Positions 23,337 to 32,991 are shown, counted from the first letter of the stretch. The stretch: DNA of 37,955 bases from Pseudomonadota bacterium (GCA_018241335.1 JAFEEA010000014.1:1-37955), one strand, 5' to 3'. Notes: generated by a model from the sequence alone, not told the origin. A program made the numbers and translations.

Positions 23337-25991
23337 CTACCCCGCCAGCGCGGCCTTCACCGCCGCCACGCCGTCGGGGGCCTTGGCGCCGTCCGGGGCG
23401 CCGCCCTGGGCGAAGTCGGGCTTGCCGCCGGCGCCCTGGCCGCCCATGGCCGTCACCGCCGCGCGCGCCAGGGTCGCGGCGTCGAAGCGGCCGACCAGGT
23501 CGGGCGTGATGGCGATGGCGATCGAGGCCTTGCCCTCGTTGACGGCGGCGTAGGCCACCACCCCGCCCTGGCCCAGGCGCTTGCGCGCCTCGTCCACCAG
23601 CGGGCGCATGTCCTTGGGACTGACGCCCTCGACCACGCGGCCGTCGAACTTCACCCCGCCGACGTCCTCCACCGTGGAGGCGCCGCCCGCGCCGCCGCCA
23701 CCGCCGAGGGCCAGTTGCTTGCGCGCCTCGGCCAGATCGCGCTCCAGCTTGCGGGCCTGGGCGGTCAGGGCGTCGACGCGGCCGGTCACCTCGGCCACCG
23801 GGACCTTGAACTGGTCGGCCAGCCCCTTGGCCACCGCCGCCTGGTCCAGCAGCCAGCGCCGCGCCGGTTCGCCGGTCAGGGCCTCGATGCGCCGAACGCC
23901 CGCCGCGATGCCTTGCTCCGAGACGATCTTGAAGAGGGCGATGTCGCCCGTGCGCGCCACGTGGGTGCCGCCGCACAGCTCCACCGAATAGGCGCCGTCG
24001 CCGGTCAGGGCCTTGCCCAGGGTCAGCACCCGCACGCTGTCGCCGTACTTCTCGCCGAACAGGGCCACCGCCCCGGCCTCGATGGCCGCCTGGGGCGCCA
24101 TCTCGCGGGTGTCGGCCGGCACGTTCTGGCGGATCACGGCGTTGACCTCGGCCTCGATGCGGTCCAGCTCGTCCGCCGTCAGCGGACCGCCGTGGCTGAA
24201 GTCGAAGCGCATGCGCTCGCCGTCCACCAGCTGGCCCTTCTGCGCCACGTGCGGGCCCAGCACGTGCTTCAGCGCCGCGTGCGCCAGGTGGGCTGCGGAA
24301 TGGTTCAGGCGCGTGCGGGCGCGCCGGTCGGCGTCCACCGCCAGGCGCACCCGCGTCCCCGGCTCCAGGCGGCCCTCGACGACCTTCAGCACATGGGCGA
24401 AGAGGTCCCCGGCTTCCTTCTGGACGTCCAGGACCTCGGCGCGGCCGCCGGTCCATTCCACCTCGCCGCGGTCGCCGGCCTGGCCGCCGCTCTCGGCATA
24501 GAAGGGGGTGCGGTCGAAGAGGGCCTGGACGGTCTCGCCCGCCCCCGCGCCGTCGACCTCGGCGCCGCCGGCGACGATGGCCAGGGTCTCGGCCGTGCCT
24601 TCCACGGAATCGTAGCCCGTGAACACCGTCGGCCCCAGGCGGTCGCGCAAGGCGAACCACACCGCCCCGTCGGCCTTCTGACCCGAGCCGGTCCAGTTCT
24701 CGCGGCCCATCTCACGCTGGCGCTCCATGGCGGCGTCAAAGCCGGCCAGGTCCACGGTCAGGCCCTTGGCGCGCACCGCGTCCTGGGTCAGGTCGATGGG
24801 GAAGCCATAGGTGTCGTAGAGCTTGAAGGCCGTCTCGCCGGACAGCACCTCGCCGGCGACGAGGCCCGCCGTAGCTTCGTCCAGAAGGGCCATGCCGCGG
24901 CCGAGGGTGCGCCGGAAGCGTTCTTCTTCCTGACGCAGGGTCTCGGTGATCACCGGCTCGGCGCGGCGCAGCTCCGGATAGGCCTCGCCCATCTCCGCCA
25001 CCAAGGTCGGGACCAGCCTATGCATCAGCGGGTCCTGCGCGCCCAGGATATGCGCGTGGCGCATGGCGCGGCGCATGATCCGGCGCAGCACATAGCCGCG
25101 GCCTTCGTTTGACGGCGTCACCCCGTCGGCGATCAGGAAACTGGTCGAGCGCAGGTGATCGGCGATGACCCGGTGCGAGGGGCCGTTCGACCCGCCGCCC
25201 GCTCCGCCGACCAGGGCCTTGGACGCCTCGATCAGGGTGCGGAAGAGGTCGATATCGTAGTTGTCGTGCACGCCCTGCATCACCGCGGTCAGGCGCTCGA
25301 TGCCCATGCCGGTGTCGATGGAGGGCTTGGGCAAGGCGACGCGGGTGTCGGCGTCGACCTGATTGTACTGCATGAAGACCAGGTTCCATATCTCCACGAA
25401 CCGGTCGCCGTCCTCATCGGGCGAACCGGGCGGGCCGCCAGCGATATGCGAGCCATGATCGAAGAAGATCTCCGAGCACGGGCCGCAGGGGCCCGTGTCG
25501 CCCATGGACCAGAAATTGTCCGACGAATTGATGCGGATGATCCGCTCGTCCGACAGGCCGGCGATCTTGCGCCACAGGCCCGCGGCCTCCTCGTCGGTGG
25601 CGTGCACCGTCACCAGCAGGCGCGAGGCGTCGAGGCCGTACTCCTTGGTGATCAGCTTCCAGGCCAGCTCGATGGCGCCGTCCTTGAAGTAGTCGCCGAA
25701 GGAGAAGTTCCCCAGCATCTCGAAGAAGGTGTGGTGGCGCGCCGTATAGCCGACGTTGTCGAGGTCGTTGTGCTTGCCGCCGGCGCGGACGCACTTCTGC
25801 GACGAGACGGCGCGCGGCCCGGGCGGCGTTTCCGCGCCCGTGAAGATATTCTTGAACGGCACCATGCCGGCGTTGACGAACAGCAGCGTCGGATCGTTCT
25901 GCGGCACCAGGGGAGCCGACTGCACCACCTGGTGGCCGTTCTGGCCGAAATAGCTCAGGAACTCTTTGCGGATGTCGTTTAGGCTCGGCAT
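23337..25991 (-). CDS. alaS: Alanyl-tRNA synthetase
   Basis: An 884-residue class II synthetase that charges tRNA-Ala and edits mischarged Ser and Gly. The N-terminal catalytic domain begins [21 protein letters not shown] and has [18 protein letters not shown] and the [14 protein letters not shown] region. The editing domain carries the metal-binding N-H-S-A-A-H near residue 563 and C-G-G-T-H near 672. The C-terminal DHHA1 domain is present. The length is normal. Its ribosome site is weak and a nine-bp hairpin lies 21 bases upstream of the ATG, within a 439-bp structured gap after recA. recA-alaS order is common in this group, and readthrough from recA is possible. Confidence 0.98.
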   Translation of the reverse strand: MPSLNDIRKEFLSYFGQNGHQVVQSAPLVPQNDPTLLFVNAGMVPFKNIFTGAETPPGPRAVSSQKCVRAGGKHNDLDNVGYTARHHTFFEMLGNFSFGDYFKDGAIELAWKLITKEYGLDASRLLVTVHATDEEAAGLWRKIAGLSDERIIRINSSDNFWSMGDTGPCGPCSEIFFDHGSHIAGGPPGSPDEDGDRFVEIWNLVFMQYNQVDADTRVALPKPSIDTGMGIERLTAVMQGVHDNYDIDLFRTLIEASKALVGGAGGGSNGPSHRVIADHLRSTSFLIADGVTPSNEGRGYVLRRIMRRAMRHAHILGAQDPLMHRLVPTLVAEMGEAYPELRRAEPVITETLRQEEERFRRTLGRGMALLDEATAGLVAGEVLSGETAFKLYDTYGFPIDLTQDAVRAKGLTVDLAGFDAAMERQREMGRENWTGSGQKADGAVWFALRDRLGPTVFTGYDSVEGTAETLAIVAGGAEVDGAGAGETVQALFDRTPFYAESGGQAGDRGEVEWTGGRAEVLDVQKEAGDLFAHVLKVVEGRLEPGTRVRLAVDADRRARTRLNHSAAHLAHAALKHVLGPHVAQKGQLVDGERMRFDFSHGGPLTADELDRIEAEVNAVIRQNVPADTREMAPQAAIEAGAVALFGEKYGDSVRVLTLGKALTGDGAYSVELCGGTHVARTGDIALFKIVSEQGIAAGVRRIEALTGEPARRWLLDQAAVAKGLADQFKVPVAEVTGRVDALTAQARKLERDLAEARKQLALGGGGGAGGASTVEDVGGVKFDGRVVEGVSPKDMRPLVDEARKRLGQGGVVAYAAVNEGKASIAIAITPDLVGRFDAATLARAAVTAMGGQGAGGKPDFAQGGAPDGAKAPDGVAAVKAALAG

Positions 25992-26011
25992 CGGACTTCA
26001 CTTGCATCTGG

Positions 26012-26034
26012 CGGCGCGGGCTCATCCCGCGCCG
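26012..26034 (-). promoter_or_regulatory. Nine-bp hairpin in the alaS leader
   Basis: CGGCGCGGG (26012-26020) and CCCGCGCCG (26026-26034) pair perfectly around a five-base loop, about 20 bases upstream of the alaS ATG. It could slow ribosome access or mark the end of an upstream transcript. No T-box-like sequence accompanies it, as expected outside Firmicutes. Confidence 0.45.
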
Positions 26035-26219
26035 GCTTTGGGAACCCCAAGGGGGACTGCGGCGGCGTCTAACATCTCCCCCTTCCGCCACAAAGCAAAA
26101 CGCGGCGCGGGAGCTGCCGGGCGGCCAGGGTGCGCGTGGTTCGGGGATGAATCCTTTGGTCGGCGCGGCGCACTCAGTCCTCCGCCCGCTTGGCGAGCGG
26201 CGACGCTCCGAAACGACGG

Positions 26220-26249
26220 CGGACGCCCGACCGGGGGATCGGGCGTCCG
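26220..26249 (-). terminator. 11-bp hairpin downstream of recA
   Basis: CGGACGCCCGA (26220-26230) and TCGGGCGTCCG (26239-26249) form a perfect 11-bp stem with an eight-base loop, about 180 bp past the recA stop. Read on the minus strand it is followed by CCGTCGTTT, a poor U-tail, so as a terminator it is incomplete; it may instead be a processing or stability element. Confidence 0.4.
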
Positions 26250-26253
26250 GTTC

Positions 26254-26332
26254 GCATGACGCGGCCGGGCGGGGCGGCCGAGGGCGGCGGGTTGGCGGGC
26301 GTCGCCCAGGGCCAATTCCGGCCGCGTCATGC
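26254..26332. repeat. 15-bp perfect inverted repeat with a nested stem
   Basis: GCATGACGCGGCCGG (26254-26268) is repeated exactly inverted at 26318-26332. Inside the 49-bp spacer TTGGC (26292-26296 region) pairs with GCCAA (26311-26315), with GGGC-gtc-GCCC nested within. The whole 79-bp unit can form a long stem with an inner hairpin as RNA, or a cruciform as DNA. Confidence 0.6.
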
Positions 26333-26430
26333 CATGCCGGGATCTGGACCGCGCGGCTTGGGGAAGCGGCGCCCCGGATCTTCGACAAGTCTGAAGTTCG
26401 AAACCTGTCTCGGAGGCTTCGGCTCGACGC

Positions 26431-27504
<1,074 letters not shown>

Positions 27505-27610
27505 CCGCCAACCGCCCTTCTATCCCATGATTCCGCCGACCGGGCGGCGTTCCCGGCGCCCCGCGCCGATTCCCCTCGGCCGATGGCTATGCGTACCGGC
27601 TTTGTTCCAT

Positions 27611-27625
27611 GTTCGCAAGATGTTC
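27611..27625 (-). promoter_or_regulatory. SOS box (LexA site) of recA
   Basis: GTTC-gcaagat-GTTC at 27611-27625 is an exact match to the alphaproteobacterial LexA site GTTC-N7-GTTC (GAAC-N7-GAAC on the recA strand). A further GTTC lies at 27604-27607. TTGCGA (27618-27613), a possible -35 box, overlaps the site, so LexA would block the promoter. GANTC sites at 27529-27533, 27568-27572 and 27653-27657 surround it. Confidence 0.88.
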
Positions 27626-27672
27626 TTTTCGGGCGAACTAGCCCTCCCCTCAGACTCTGCGGTCGTCCGTCG

Positions 27673-28560
27673 CTAGATCGCCGTCGCGGCCTTCGCCCCG
27701 GCGCGGGCCAGCTCCGAGGGCCGCGGGTCCACGGTCACGCGGCGCATGTGCCGCCGCTGGCCGGGATAGTCGTTGAGGGCGAAGTGCCAGACCTGGCGGT
27801 TGTCCCAGAACGCCACCGACCCCGGGGCCCAGGCGAAGCGGCAGGTGAAGGCCTCGTAGCGGGCGTGTTCGAACAGGAAATCCAGCAGCGGCTTGGATTC
27901 GCGCCGGCTCCAGCCCTCGAACCGCATGGTGAAGGCCGGGTTCACATAGAGCGCCTTGCGCCCGCTCTCGGGGTGGGTCAGCACCACGGGGTGGACGAAC
28001 TCGCCCGCCGCCCCCTCGGCCTCGACCACGCTCATCGACTTGCGCTTCTGGGCCGAGTGGCCGCCGGCGCTGTACTCCCGGCCCGCCGAGTGAACGGCCC
28101 GCAGCCCCTCCAGCGTCGCCTTCAGCCCCGGCGACAGGGCGTCATAGGCCGCCGCCTGGCTGGCGAACAGGGTGTCGCCGCCATACTCGGGGATCTCCAG
28201 TCCATAGAGGATCGAGCCGATCGCCGGGGTTTCCAGGAAGCTCATGTCGGAGTGCCAGCCGCCGCCGAAGTTGGTACGGTCCTCCGGCTCCTTGATGATC
28301 TCCATCACCTCGGGATGGCCGGCCATGCCGGCGACGTAGGGGTGGATGTTCAGCGGCCCGAAGCGGGCGCCGAAACGCACCTGCTGGGCCGGGGTCAGGG
28401 CCTGGTCGCGGAAGAAGATCACCTGGTGCTCCACCAGCGCCTGGCGGATCTCGGCGATCACGGCGTCGGAGAGGTCGGCGGAAAGGTCGACGCCGCCGAT
28501 CTCCGCGCCCAGGGCGCCGGCGACGCGGCGAATGGTCAGGCTCTGGGTCTTCACGGCCAT
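27673..28560 (-). CDS. TauD/TfdA-family 2-oxoglutarate-dependent dioxygenase
   Basis: A 295-residue Fe(II)/2-oxoglutarate dioxygenase. The iron ligands are H103-x-D105 in GGGWHSDMSF and H259 in QVWHFALNDY, with arginines that bind 2-oxoglutarate in GQRRHMRRV (about 268-274). The N-terminal ALGAEIGGVDLSADLSDAVI and HQVIFFRDQ are standard. The family acts on taurine, sulfonates, alkyl sulfates, phenoxyacetates and others; nothing nearby (no ABC transporter or sulfur genes) narrows the substrate. GAGGAG upstream supports the start. It lies upstream of recA on the same strand, but recA has its own promoter. Confidence 0.9.
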   Translation of the reverse strand: MAVKTQSLTIRRVAGALGAEIGGVDLSADLSDAVIAEIRQALVEHQVIFFRDQALTPAQQVRFGARFGPLNIHPYVAGMAGHPEVMEIIKEPEDRTNFGGGWHSDMSFLETPAIGSILYGLEIPEYGGDTLFASQAAAYDALSPGLKATLEGLRAVHSAGREYSAGGHSAQKRKSMSVVEAEGAAGEFVHPVVLTHPESGRKALYVNPAFTMRFEGWSRRESKPLLDFLFEHARYEAFTCRFAWAPGSVAFWDNRQVWHFALNDYPGQRRHMRRVTVDPRPSELARAGAKAATAI

Positions 28561-28665
28561 GGCGGCGCTCCTCGAAGGACAGCCGCTTTCGAAGCGCGTT
28601 TGCGTCGCCCTGGCAAGGGCGCCGCTGCTACCGCTCGGCCCAGCTTTACTAGGACGCCCGAACCC

Positions 28666-28914
28666 TCAAGGCTTCTTCAGGGCCTCGCCCCGGGCGGCGG
28701 CGTGGCGGGCGGCTTCCAGATCCTGGCCCTCGGGCCCGTCCAGGGCCTCGCGGGCGGCCTTGGCGCCGGCCTCCACCTTGCCGCTCTCGACGAAGGCGCG
28801 CTCCTCGGCGTCGAACTTGCGCGCGGCGGCGTAGTTTCCCTCGCCCTGCACATCCTTGGCCGCGCCGGCCTTGGCGGGTTGGGCGGAAGGGTCTTGAGGG
28901 GTGGGCTGGGTCAT
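28666..28914 (-). CDS. Small charged hydrophilic protein
   Basis: An 82-residue cytoplasmic protein, unordered Pro/Gln/Ala-rich at the N-terminus (MTQPTPQDPSAQPAKAG) and then charged and helical: EGNYAAARKFDAEERAFVESGKVE, ending in an Ala/Glu/Lys-rich helix. I recall similar small proteins with the GNY-x-AA-x-x-[FY]-D pattern in alphaproteobacteria, with no established function; the composition suits a stress-related protein. GGAGG five bases before the ATG gives a clear start. A hairpin, CAGGGT-ACCCTG with a five-base loop at 28924-28940, lies directly upstream of the ribosome site and may affect translation. Confidence 0.68.
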   Translation of the reverse strand: MTQPTPQDPSAQPAKAGAAKDVQGEGNYAAARKFDAEERAFVESGKVEAGAKAAREALDGPEGQDLEAARHAAARGEALKKP

Positions 28915-28986
28915 GGCGGCCTCCAGGGTTGCGGACCCTGTATCAAGCCGCGTCGCGCCGTCCGGTTCCCGCCGGCGGGCCTGTGA

Positions 28987-30063
28987 TCAGGCGTCGAGGC
29001 GCAGTTGCTCGGCCTCGGCCAGGGCTTCTCGCCGAGCGGCGACGAAGGCCTGGAAGTCGGCGGTCAGCACCCCGCGGCGGTCGGCCAGCTGATGGCGCGC
29101 CAGGTCGGGCGCCTCGTCCACAGCCAGGATCATGGGTCCGGCCGCCGTGGGGATCAGCTCCCAGCCGATCAGCGACAGCGGCGCCAACAGGCGCGAGGCC
29201 TCCAGCGCCATGGCCCGCATCGCCGGCCAGTCGGGCAGGCTCAGCCTTGTCAGATCCGCCCCCGTCCAGGGATGGCGGTCCAGATCCTGGAACTCCAGCC
29301 CGGCGCCACGGCTGGCGCCCGTCACCGCCCCGCTGCGCGGATCGAGGCGCAGCAGCAGCTCGCCGCCGTCCGGGGTCTGGGCGGTGGCGCAAAGGCGGAA
29401 GGGCCGCGCGCCCTGGTCGGTCATCACCGTGATCAGCCGCACCGTCGGCAGCTGGCCGTCCAGCGCCTTGGCCCAGGCGCCGTCCGGCTCCGGCCGCCGT
29501 TCGAACAGATAGCCGCCCGCGTAGTTCTCGGAGATGTGCTCGACGAAACCGTCCAGGTCCGCGCTGGCGCCGGCCCGCGACGTGGTCAGCCGCCCCGCCT
29601 CCAGGTTGACGCCCAACAGTTCCACCTCGCCCGCGCCGGCGACGTGTTGAACCGGCCGCCCGATCAGCGGATAGACCACCGAGTCGCAAAGGAACTCGCG
29701 CAGTTGTTCGCGCGTGCGCAGGAGCGCGCCGCCCGGCGCCGCCAGGTCCTGGGCGAAGATCGCTACCGCCTGCGGCATGGCGAAGCCGAAGGCCGACAGA
29801 TAGGCCTTGGCGGCCAGGCGGTTGGCGGCCAGGCCATGGCCGTCGGCGTGGTTGGCCTGCGCCATGATCTCGGCGGCGCGTCGCCGGCCGGCCACGCCAC
29901 GCTTGTCGGCTCCGGCCCAGAAGGCGTCGTCGAACAGGCGCAGGCGCACATAGTCGCCGAAGGCGATCTTGCCGGGCCCGAAGGACAGGGCGGCGAACTC
30001 CCGCATCATCCGCATCGGCTGGGCGCCGGTCTCGGTGGCGATACGCGCCAGGACACTCATCAT
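28987..30063 (-). CDS. Sugar-transfer-associated ATP-grasp-like protein
   Basis: A 358-residue protein that resembles the sugar-transfer-associated ATP-grasp family. The best evidence is in the C-terminal third: DRHPWTGADLTRLSLPDWP (262-280) and LSLIGWELIPTAAGPMILAVDEAPDL (about 296-321), where active members have a metal-binding Glu-x-Asn; here the place reads D316-E-A, so activity is uncertain. The N-terminus is helical with many aromatic residues. ATG 30063 (or 30060) is chosen; the frame remains open upstream but with low-complexity AGSRL repeats. A direct repeat AGTTGACC lies about 170 bp upstream. No glycan gene is adjacent, so its partner is not known. Confidence 0.68.
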   Translation of the reverse strand: MMSVLARIATETGAQPMRMMREFAALSFGPGKIAFGDYVRLRLFDDAFWAGADKRGVAGRRRAAEIMAQANHADGHGLAANRLAAKAYLSAFGFAMPQAVAIFAQDLAAPGGALLRTREQLREFLCDSVVYPLIGRPVQHVAGAGEVELLGVNLEAGRLTTSRAGASADLDGFVEHISENYAGGYLFERRPEPDGAWAKALDGQLPTVRLITVMTDQGARPFRLCATAQTPDGGELLLRLDPRSGAVTGASRGAGLEFQDLDRHPWTGADLTRLSLPDWPAMRAMALEASRLLAPLSLIGWELIPTAAGPMILAVDEAPDLARHQLADRRGVLTADFQAFVAARREALAEAEQLRLDA

Positions 30064-30230
30064 CGGCTCGTCGGTGAGACGCGAACCGGCCTGACGCGAT
30101 CCCCCCAGGCGTGACCCGGCCGGGGACGCCTCACCGGCCGGCGACGAGGTTCCCTCCCGTCCCGTCCAGGGCAAGCGATCGGCCGCGAAAGCCATCCAGA
30201 TCAATCCGTTCGCCACGAAGCGTTAACTGG

Positions 30231-30252
30231 AGTTGACCCGGCAAAGTTGACC
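30231..30252. promoter_or_regulatory. Direct repeat AGTTGACC upstream of the ATP-grasp gene
   Basis: AGTTGACC occurs at 30231-30238 and 30245-30252, 14 bp start to start. The second copy runs into the palindrome ACCAATTGGT (30250-30259). The group lies in the 291-bp gap upstream of the ATP-grasp gene and looks like a regulator-binding or promoter region; the rest of the gap shows nothing recognisable. Confidence 0.35.
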
Positions 30253-30354
30253 AATTGGTTACGAATCTCGGCCGTGGGGCGGGATCGCCGCCGAGTCGCG
30301 CTCTTGTCGCACCCGGCGCGGCCAGCCCGATCGAGGGGTCGCGCCGGGCCGGCC

Positions 30355-31107
30355 TCAATAGTAGCCGCGGCGATTGTTGCCGCGCAGGTCGCGCAGGCGG
30401 TCGGACAGGCGGTCCAGGCGCGACTGCAGGTACTGGCGGTCGCGGTCACGCATGGTTCCGTCCGGCCGGCGATAGGCCTCTTCGCGGCGACGGATGTCCG
30501 CCAGGTCGCGCCGCACCCAGCGCGCCTCGTCCCGGGTCAGGCTGGCGTCCTGCTCGCCGGCGGCGATCTGCTGGTCCAGCCAGTCCTCGCGCTGGCGAAT
30601 GCCGTAGCGGGGCGCGGTATAGGAAGCGTCCGATCCATAGCCGCCGGCGTAGGGCGGCGCGCCGCCATAGGACGGGGCCGCATCGGCGACCCAGTAGCCG
30701 TCGCTGTCCAGATAGCCCCGCCCCCGCTCATGCCATTGGCCGTGGTTGTCGTAGTAGCCGGCGCCGTTGGCGGCGATCCAGTGGCCGTCGCGGTCGTAGT
30801 AGCCGCTGACGTTGGCATGCCAGGTTCCGCGGCCGTCGTAGTAGCCATAGCCCGAGCAGTCCTTGTTGGACTTCGACAACTGGTTGCCGATGACGCCGCC
30901 GCCGACCGCGCCGATCACCGAACCTTCGGTGCGCGCGCCATGGCCGGCGACCTGGCTGCCCACGATGGCGCCCAGGCCGGCGCCCAGCAGGGTCCCGGCG
31001 ACGCGGTTGTCGGTCTTGCGTTGTTCGCAGGCGTTCTGCGCCGACGCCAGGGCCGGCGTCAGGGCCGCCGCGGCGAGGGCGGCGAACATGAGAGCGTGCC
31101 TTGCCAT
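30355..31107 (-). CDS. Exported glycine-zipper protein with YYD-x3-W repeats
   Basis: A 250-residue exported protein. A Sec signal peptide ends at ALASAQ (about residue 23). Residues 37-78 are a glycine zipper (GTLLGAGLGAIVGSQVAG, then GSVIGAVGGGVIGNQL), as in 2TM-type outer-membrane or periplasmic proteins. Four tandem repeats of about 14 residues follow: YYDGRGTW (89), YYDRDGHW (103), YYDNHGQW (118) and YLDSDGYW (132). The C-terminal third is very charged and helical (RREEAYRR, RLDRLSDRLRDLRGNNRR). GGAG upstream fixes the start. The repeats may bind a carbohydrate or cell wall; this is inference. Confidence 0.82.
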   Translation of the reverse strand: MARHALMFAALAAAALTPALASAQNACEQRKTDNRVAGTLLGAGLGAIVGSQVAGHGARTEGSVIGAVGGGVIGNQLSKSNKDCSGYGYYDGRGTWHANVSGYYDRDGHWIAANGAGYYDNHGQWHERGRGYLDSDGYWVADAAPSYGGAPPYAGGYGSDASYTAPRYGIRQREDWLDQQIAAGEQDASLTRDEARWVRRDLADIRRREEAYRRPDGTMRDRDRQYLQSRLDRLSDRLRDLRGNNRRGYY

Positions 31108-31182
31108 TCTTGTAACTCCAGAAACGTTGTGTCCCTGGCCCTAGGAACGCCGTTACCGGAGTTTGGATGCCTCGCCGTAAGG

Positions 31183-32331
31183 CTAAGGCGCGCCGAGCGC
31201 CGTCCCCTGTCCCGCCGAGAACGCCGGGTCCAGCCGGTCGAGGACGCCGCCCGGCATGGCGACGCTATAGGCGCTGAACCGAGTGTCCGGATGCATGTAG
31301 TCGGTCGACACCACCTGGGCGCCGGAGGCGAAGGCGGCGGCCCGGCGGGCGGTGTCGTTGCTGCGCGCCTCCACGGTATCGGCGTCGGCGCGGGTGCGCA
31401 CGAACAGGCCCGCGGTCACGTCGGCGCGGATCCGGTCAGCCTGGGCGATGGGCTCGTTGAGGGTGATGTAGGCGGAGTTGGGCGAGGCCTCGTCGGCGTT
31501 CGGGAACAGCACCCGCCCGCGCAGGCCCGGATGACCGGCGGCGTAGACCGACAGCTTCGGCTCGTCCTCGTCCATGGCGAAGAACACCTTGCCCCGCGCC
31601 CGGCCCAGGATCGGCCAGCCGTGCGCCCGCACCGCCGCGCGCAGCGAGGCCTGGCGACCGCGCACCATGTCCGGCGTGATCAGCTCGCCCTCCGCAAACA
31701 CCGAACGGATCTCCGCATCGATGGAGTCCATCGCCCTGGCGTCGAACTTCAGCGCGTGCACCGTGCCCGGCGCCTTCACGTCGTCGTCCTTGAGATTCAT
31801 CGTGATCAGGATCGGCAGGTGATCCGGATGGGCCTTCGACCAGGCCCGGATCTCCTTCAGGCAGTCCACGAAGAGGGCGCAGTTCGAGCGATAGTCGATG
31901 TCCTGGACGTGCAGCACCTTCAGGCCCGGCCGGCGCATCGGCTGGGCGTCGTAGGGATCGGTGGCCTGGCCCGACTGGCGCACCACGCGCGGCAGCATCG
32001 GATCGGCGTAGCGCCCGCCCTCGGGGTCATAGAGCACGTCCAGCTCCAACGCCCGCGCGCCGGCGTTCAGCTGGTCGGCCAACGGCGGATGGGCGTAGTC
32101 GAGGCCATAGGCGCTCTTCGGGGCGGCGGCTTTCAGCAGCGCCATCTCGGCTGGCGCGATGGCGCGCTTGTAGCTGTTGTGGGTGCCCAGCACCTGCATC
32201 TGGTTCATCTTCACCGTCCGGTCGATGACGGCGCGCTGGCAGCCCGGGGCCTCGGAGGGCTTCTCCAGGTCGCAGCCGGGCGCGACCTCGGTCGCGGCGA
32301 GCAGGGCGGCGGCGGCGAGGATCGGCGTCAT
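31183..32331 (-). CDS. Ca2+-dependent phosphoinositide phospholipase C-like protein
   Basis: A 382-residue TIM-barrel phosphodiesterase of the PI-PLC-C1 (Ca2+-dependent) type, as described in Streptomyces. The first catalytic histidine is H51 in LGTHNSYK, metal ligands lie in GARALELDVLYDPEGG (91-106) and the second histidine is H141 in LHVQDIDYRSN. A short hydrophobic N-terminus (TPILAAAALLAATEVAPGC) looks like a weak signal peptide or a lipoprotein signal with Cys20, so it is probably exported. The bacterial substrate is not known; inositol lipids are rare in bacteria, and a glycerophosphodiester is possible. Its ATG overlaps the Nudix stop as ATGA (32331-32328), so they are translated together. 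Confidence 0.85.
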   Translation of the reverse strand: MTPILAAAALLAATEVAPGCDLEKPSEAPGCQRAVIDRTVKMNQMQVLGTHNSYKRAIAPAEMALLKAAAPKSAYGLDYAHPPLADQLNAGARALELDVLYDPEGGRYADPMLPRVVRQSGQATDPYDAQPMRRPGLKVLHVQDIDYRSNCALFVDCLKEIRAWSKAHPDHLPILITMNLKDDDVKAPGTVHALKFDARAMDSIDAEIRSVFAEGELITPDMVRGRQASLRAAVRAHGWPILGRARGKVFFAMDEDEPKLSVYAAGHPGLRGRVLFPNADEASPNSAYITLNEPIAQADRIRADVTAGLFVRTRADADTVEARSNDTARRAAAFASGAQVVSTDYMHPDTRFSAYSVAMPGGVLDRLDPAFSAGQGTALGAP

Positions 32332-32840
32332 GTCGTCGGAGTCTCCTGAACCAATGGGTCCCGATAGCGAATGGCCCGCGGCGGGTCGCTGAAGCGCCCG
32401 GCCAGGACGTCGGGCAGCATCTCGACCATATCCAGGGGATAGATGTCCTCGTCGAGCCGCATCAGCTCGTCCAGGGTCCACCACCGGATGTCGTCCACCA
32501 GCTCGCGCTCCAGGGCCTGCCAGCCGTCGCGCGTGATGTCGCCGCCGGCGCAGCGGGCCAGAACATAGCTCTCGCGCACGACAAGCGGACGACGCTTGCG
32601 ATCGTAGTAGACGCCCTCGCCGTACCAGACGACGGGCCCGAGCACGGCGTCGGTGAATCCGGTCTCCTCGACGATCTCGCGCGCGGCGGCCTCCATCACG
32701 CTTTCGCCGGCCTCGACGCCGCCGCCGACCGTGAACCAGGCGCCCGGCGCGGTCGGATCGCTGGGCAGGCGCCCCTTCATCAGCAGGATGCGCTGGGCGG
32801 GGTCCAGCAGGAGCACCCGCGCGGTGACCCGTTCACGCAT
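32328..32840 (-). CDS. Nudix hydrolase
   Basis: A 170-residue Nudix pyrophosphohydrolase, which cleaves a nucleoside diphosphate linked to another group. The Nudix box G40-x5-E46-x7-R54-E-I-V-E-E-T-G-F62 is complete, so it should be active with Mg2+. The C-terminal region has WWTLDELMRLDEDIYPLDMVEMLPDVLAG, similar to other NUDIX proteins with a DUF4743-like or general tail. The specific substrate cannot be told. The start at 32840 is the first good ATG; GGGAGG is 14 bases upstream, further than normal. It overlaps the phospholipase gene by four bases and is divergent from the EAL gene. Confidence 0.86.
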   Translation of the reverse strand: MRERVTARVLLLDPAQRILLMKGRLPSDPTAPGAWFTVGGGVEAGESVMEAAAREIVEETGFTDAVLGPVVWYGEGVYYDRKRRPLVVRESYVLARCAGGDITRDGWQALERELVDDIRWWTLDELMRLDEDIYPLDMVEMLPDVLAGRFSDPPRAIRYRDPLVQETPTT

Positions 32841-32991
32841 GACGCCCAGCTGGTCCTCCCATGACCTTGAACAATCGCTCGGTTTGGCACTCAGTTTGGG
32901 CGCCCGCCGGCCACGCGGCAAGGCCAGGCTTCAAGCCTCATTAAGCCGAACCCGTTATGAATTGCGGTCCAATGGCGCCGGGAGGGCCGCT

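Larger units (their letters stand above)
25992..26430. other. Structured 439-bp gap between recA and alaS
   Basis: No coding sequence is supported here; the reading frames are shadows without ribosome sites. The gap instead holds a series of strong inverted repeats, listed separately: 26012-26034, 26220-26249 and 26254-26332, plus a smaller CCGCT-AGCGG hairpin at 26186-26200. It covers the 3' end of the recA transcript and the 5' leader and promoter of alaS. Confidence 0.6.

Noticed and set aside
22902-25112. A 736-codon open frame on the plus strand antisense to alaS
   Set aside because: It is a GC-rich shadow of alaS; the sequence is low-complexity Arg/Ala/Gly/His-rich, with no domain and no ribosome site.
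26390-26410. A TTCGAA sequence resembling a tRNA T-loop
   Set aside because: The flanking bases do not pair and no acceptor or anticodon arm is present on either strand.
30247-32349. A 700-codon open frame on the plus strand over the glycine-zipper and phospholipase genes
   Set aside because: Antisense shadow of two genes with clear family features and start sites.
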